NCBI RefSeq assembly: GCF_051380735.1
Contig: NZ_JBNYXQ010000005.1
Location: 124,001 to 188,000 of the forward strand
Reading direction: 5' to 3'
Length of the DNA: 64,000 bases
Origin: Janthinobacterium sp051380735
GTDB lineage: Bacteria; Pseudomonadota; Gammaproteobacteria; Burkholderiales; Burkholderiaceae_D
The notes under the pieces are model-generated. The model ran no database searches, was not told where the DNA came from, and was given only the letters and a program-made list of their open reading frames with translations. Below, piece after piece: positions 61,254 to 64,000 of the stretch; the stretch's first letter is position 1, and each line of letters begins with the position of its first letter. Position numbers and translations under genes: made by a program.

Positions 61254-64000
61254 TCAGGATGATACGGCACCGTCTTCTGCGCCCGCCTGCGCCTGCAGCC
61301 ACTCAAGCAACTGCCTGAGCACGGCGGCGGCGCGCGCAAATTCGAAGTCGTCGATGGCGCCGGCCAGGGTTTGCAACTGGCGCTGCTGGGCGTGCGGCGC
61401 GAGCAGGCCAGTGACGTCCGCCATCAGGGCGTCATCGAGCTGGCCGCCTTCCAGGCTGGCAATCGCCTTGCGCAGCGCGACCTCGGCCGCCGCGTGGTCG
61501 AGTGGCACGCTGGTGGCGGCCACGCTGGCGACACTATCCACGCCGGCATCCGCGCCCTCGCCCACTTCGAGCGCCAGCGCGGCAAACGCCGCCGCCAGTT
61601 GCTCCAGCAGTTCGGCCACCGGCGCCTGCTGGTGCAGCGCCTGCTCGATGCGGCCCAGCATGCCTTCGATCTGCATCAGGCACAAATTGGCGGCCGCACC
61701 TTTCAGGCGGTGCAGCAGGTGGCCAGCCACGCTGGCGCTGCCGCGCTCGATCTCGCGCGCCAGCAGGGCCGCGCTGTCGCCGCTGGTCCTGGCGAAACGG
61801 ACGATGGCCCGCTGCAGCGCATCGCGTCCGCCCCACACGCCACTGCCGCGCTGCCAGTCGACCTGGCCGCCGGCAAAGCCTGGCGCCACCTGCTGCGGCG
61901 CCAGTCCGGTGGCGATGGTGATGTCGAGCAGGCGCGCGATTTCCGCCGTCAGCTTGTGCATTTCCAGCGGCTTGGAGGCAAAGCCGTTCATGCCTGCCGT
62001 CTGAGCGGCGTGGCGGTCCTGTTCCAGCACGCTGGCCGTCAGCGCGATGATCGGCGTCGGTTTGAGGCCCTGCTCGCGTTCGTACACGCGTATCAATCGC
62101 GTCGCTTCCAGGCCGTCCATGCGCGGCATCTGCACGTCCATCAGCACGATGTCGTAACTGCCGTTGCGGAACTCGCGCACGGCGCTGTCGCCATCGCCGG
62201 CGGCAATCACCTGGTGGCCGGCTGCGCCCAGGCTGATGATCAGCAGTTCGATATTTTGCGGCACGTCGTCGGCAGCCAGGATGCGCAGTGGCGGCAAGGC
62301 CAGCAGCGGTTGTTCGCTGCGGCGCAGCACCTTCTTGCCGGCCGCCAGCGGCAGCAGCACGTGGAACACGCTGCCCACGCCGAGCGTGCTTTCCACCGTG
62401 ATGGTGCCCTTCATCAGCTGGACCAGCTGGCGCGAGATGGTGGTGCCCAAGCCCGTGCCGCCAAAGCGCCGGCTCATCGAGGAATCGGCCTGGGTAAATG
62501 GGGCGAAGATCTTGTCGAGGCGGTCGGCCGGGATGCCGATACCCGTGTCATGCACGGCGATATGCACGCTGGCGCCCTGCATGTCGATGGCGACGCGCAC
62601 CTGGCCCGATTCGGTGAACTTGACGGCGTTGCCGATCAAATTGGTCAGCACCTGCTCGATGCGGCGCGCGTCACCGAGGAAAAACTGGCCGGCGCGCGGG
62701 TCGTAATCGACCAGCAGTTCGATCTCCTTGTTGTGCGCTGTAATGCGCAGCGAGGCGGCCACGTGATCGACCAGGTCGGGCAGCGAAAAGTCCCCCAGTT
62801 CCAGTTCGGTCGCGCCCTTTTCCAGCTTGGCCGTGTCGAGGATGTCGTTCAGCAGCTCCAGCAGCGAGCGGGCCGACTGGCGCACGGTGGTAAGGTGGCG
62901 CCGCTGCAGGCTGTCCAGGGCGGTGCCCAACAGCACTTCCGTAAAGCCGATAATGGCGTTCATCGGCGTGCGGATTTCATGGCTCATATTGGCCAGGAAC
63001 GAGGTCTTTGACTCGACCGCCAGCTCGGCGCGGTCCTTGGCCGCGCGCAGGACTTCCTGCATCGCGCGCTGTTCGCTGATGTCGGTGGCCAGCTTGACCA
63101 CCTTGAACGGCTTGCCGTCGGCATTGAAGATCGGGTTGTACGAGGCCTGGATGCTGATACGCTTGCCGTGCTTGCCGAGGCGGTTGTATTCGGCCGCATC
63201 GAATTCGCCATTGCCCAGGCGCTGCCAGAACAGCGGATAGTCTTCGGACTGCACGTAGTGCGGCTCGCAGAACATGCTGTGATGCTGGCCCAGCACTTCG
63301 TCCAGCTGGTAGCCGACCAGGTCGAGGAAGTTCTGGTTGGCAGCCAGCACCCTGCCCTGCAGATCGAATTCGATCACCGCCATGGCGCGCGAAATGGCCG
63401 TCACTTTGCCTTCGTATTCGGCATTGCGCAATTCGCTTTCGGTGATATCGAGGATGACGCCGTCGATCCAGCGCACCACGCCGTCGTTGTCCAGCACCGG
63501 GCCGCTGCTTTCGCGCACCCAGCGTTCGCGCCCGTCGCGGTGGATCATGCGGTAGACGTTTTCGAAGTCGCGCTTCTGCCCCGCTGCCTGCACGCAGGTG
63601 TCATTGACGCGCTGGCGGTCGTCGGGGTGCACCAGGTCAAACATCCTGACCCTGCCGTCGATGAAATCCCCGGGCATCCAGCCAGTCAGGTTGAATACCG
63701 CATCGCTGATGAAAATCATTTGCCAGTCCGGCGCGTAGCTGCTGTGGAACGAGACGCCCGGAATATTGCGGATCAGGGTGCGGTACTGGCGCTCGCTGTC
63801 CTTCAGCGCCTGCTCCATATTGCGCGACGAGCGCATGTCGGTGACAAATGCCACGAACAGCGGCTGGCCCGGCGTGTCGATCTTGCCGATGGCGACGCGG
63901 ATCGGCAGCATGGTGCCGTCCTGGTGGCGCCCTTCGAGTTCGCGCCCGCCGTCGAAGATACGCGAGACACCGGCGGCAAGGAAATCACGCAGGTAGCCCT
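61254..64000 (-). CDS. PAS-containing hybrid histidine kinase with Hpt domain, truncated by window edge
   Basis: At least 915 codons; the frame stays open to the right edge, and residues before the ATG at 63911 (GYLRDFLAAGVSRIFDG) continue a PAS domain, so the true start lies beyond 64000. Order: partial PAS; PAS/PAC (RNIPGVSFHSSYAPDWQMIFISDAVF); second PAS (AVIEFDLQGRVLAANQNFLDLVGY); HisKA with SFLANMSHEIRTPMNAIIG; HATPase (IFAPFTQADSSMSRRFGGTGLG); receiver (LMDVQMPRMDG); and Hpt (HLLHRLKGAAAN). All phosphorelay residues are present. Downstream HD-GYP regulator is 18 bases away. Confidence 0.93.
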   Translation of the reverse strand, partial: GYLRDFLAAGVSRIFDGGRELEGRHQDGTMLPIRVAIGKIDTPGQPLFVAFVTDMRSSRNMEQALKDSERQYRTLIRNIPGVSFHSSYAPDWQMIFISDAVFNLTGWMPGDFIDGRVRMFDLVHPDDRQRVNDTCVQAAGQKRDFENVYRMIHRDGRERWVRESSGPVLDNDGVVRWIDGVILDITESELRNAEYEGKVTAISRAMAVIEFDLQGRVLAANQNFLDLVGYQLDEVLGQHHSMFCEPHYVQSEDYPLFWQRLGNGEFDAAEYNRLGKHGKRISIQASYNPIFNADGKPFKVVKLATDISEQRAMQEVLRAAKDRAELAVESKTSFLANMSHEIRTPMNAIIGFTEVLLGTALDSLQRRHLTTVRQSARSLLELLNDILDTAKLEKGATELELGDFSLPDLVDHVAASLRITAHNKEIELLVDYDPRAGQFFLGDARRIEQVLTNLIGNAVKFTESGQVRVAIDMQGASVHIAVHDTGIGIPADRLDKIFAPFTQADSSMSRRFGGTGLGTTISRQLVQLMKGTITVESTLGVGSVFHVLLPLAAGKKVLRRSEQPLLALPPLRILAADDVPQNIELLIISLGAAGHQVIAAGDGDSAVREFRNGSYDIVLMDVQMPRMDGLEATRLIRVYEREQGLKPTPIIALTASVLEQDRHAAQTAGMNGFASKPLEMHKLTAEIARLLDITIATGLAPQQVAPGFAGGQVDWQRGSGVWGGRDALQRAIVRFARTSGDSAALLAREIERGSASVAGHLLHRLKGAAANLCLMQIEGMLGRIEQALHQQAPVAELLEQLAAAFAALALEVGEGADAGVDSVASVAATSVPLDHAAAEVALRKAIASLEGGQLDDALMADVTGLLAPHAQQRQLQTLAGAIDDFEFARAAAVLRQLLEWLQAQAGAEDGAVSS

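Noticed and set aside
1..64000. tRNA, rRNA, CRISPR arrays and prophage genes
   Set aside because: I looked for T-loop and anticodon-stem patterns, repeated spacers, and integrase or phage structural motifs and saw none; a covariance-model scan was not available.

Overview
The window is about 64 kb of high-GC chromosomal DNA, densely packed with genes. It probably comes from an Oxalobacteraceae-type betaproteobacterium (Janthinobacterium, Duganella or Massilia-like). I infer this from gene content: four TonB-dependent receptors, a FecI/FecR iron cassette, UppP, MntP, a cysteine-rich HemB, a PAS-rich hybrid kinase, and the folate-independent methionine synthase pair MesX/MesD. I saw no rRNA, tRNA, CRISPR array, prophage or intact insertion sequence. 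The only mobile trace is a short fragment resembling an IS5-type transposase near 18.6 kb.

Layout. 0-4 kb: secreted esterase, undecaprenyl-diphosphatase, Mn2+ exporter, two small unknown proteins, and an SRAP DNA-protein-crosslink protein. 3.9-10.7 kb (minus): a heme-uptake unit behind a Fur box (TonB receptor plus a HemS-like protein with a signal peptide), followed by an alpha/beta hydrolase, an LD-carboxypeptidase and a DUF418 membrane protein. 10.8-12.4 kb (minus): queE-queD-tadA, all acting on tRNA wobble position 34 or its precursors. 12.6-13.3 kb: a Phd/YefM-ParE type toxin-antitoxin pair with a palindromic operator. 13.3-18.6 kb: a double M16 peptidase, then mesX-mesD behind a Fur-like hexamer array. 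18.6-22.5 kb: a gene-poor, AT-rich kilobase and an orphan TonB receptor started by TTG. 22.5-25.9 kb: a tetracycline-resistance-like module (TetA-like MFS pump, TetR-like repressor, TetX-like flavin monooxygenase) with two operator half-site pairs. 26-30 kb: small unknown proteins, an exported nuclease, an SRPBCC protein, and an AraC regulator coupled to a membrane protein with a degenerate GGDEF domain.

30-34.6 kb: a phytate-utilisation unit, with a TonB receptor and a dual-domain beta-propeller phytase behind a well-formed Pho box. 34.7-42.3 kb: a mixture of transporters, acetyltransferases, regulators, hydrolases and a secreted ClpP-like protein. 42.5-47.8 kb: an ECF sigma / FecR / siderophore receptor / PepSY reductase cassette whose genes overlap end to start. 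47.7-52.5 kb: KptA, a membrane protein ending in a receiver-like domain, and a large membrane-anchored fusion of a NodB polysaccharide deacetylase, a caspase-like peptidase and TPR repeats. 52.5-64 kb: MsrA, an MBL-fold hydrolase, HemB, a VirK-type protein, an OmpR-type two-component pair, a small Pro/Ala-rich exported protein, a DUF481 outer-membrane protein, an HD-GYP response regulator, and a hybrid kinase that runs off the right edge.

The strongest functional stories are nutrient scavenging (heme, siderophore-iron and phytate, each with a matching control signal) and stress or antibiotic defence. The most unusual object is the deacetylase-caspase-TPR protein at 49.7-52.4 kb, which faces a membrane receiver-domain protein. 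All domain calls come from reading motifs by eye; no database search was run.
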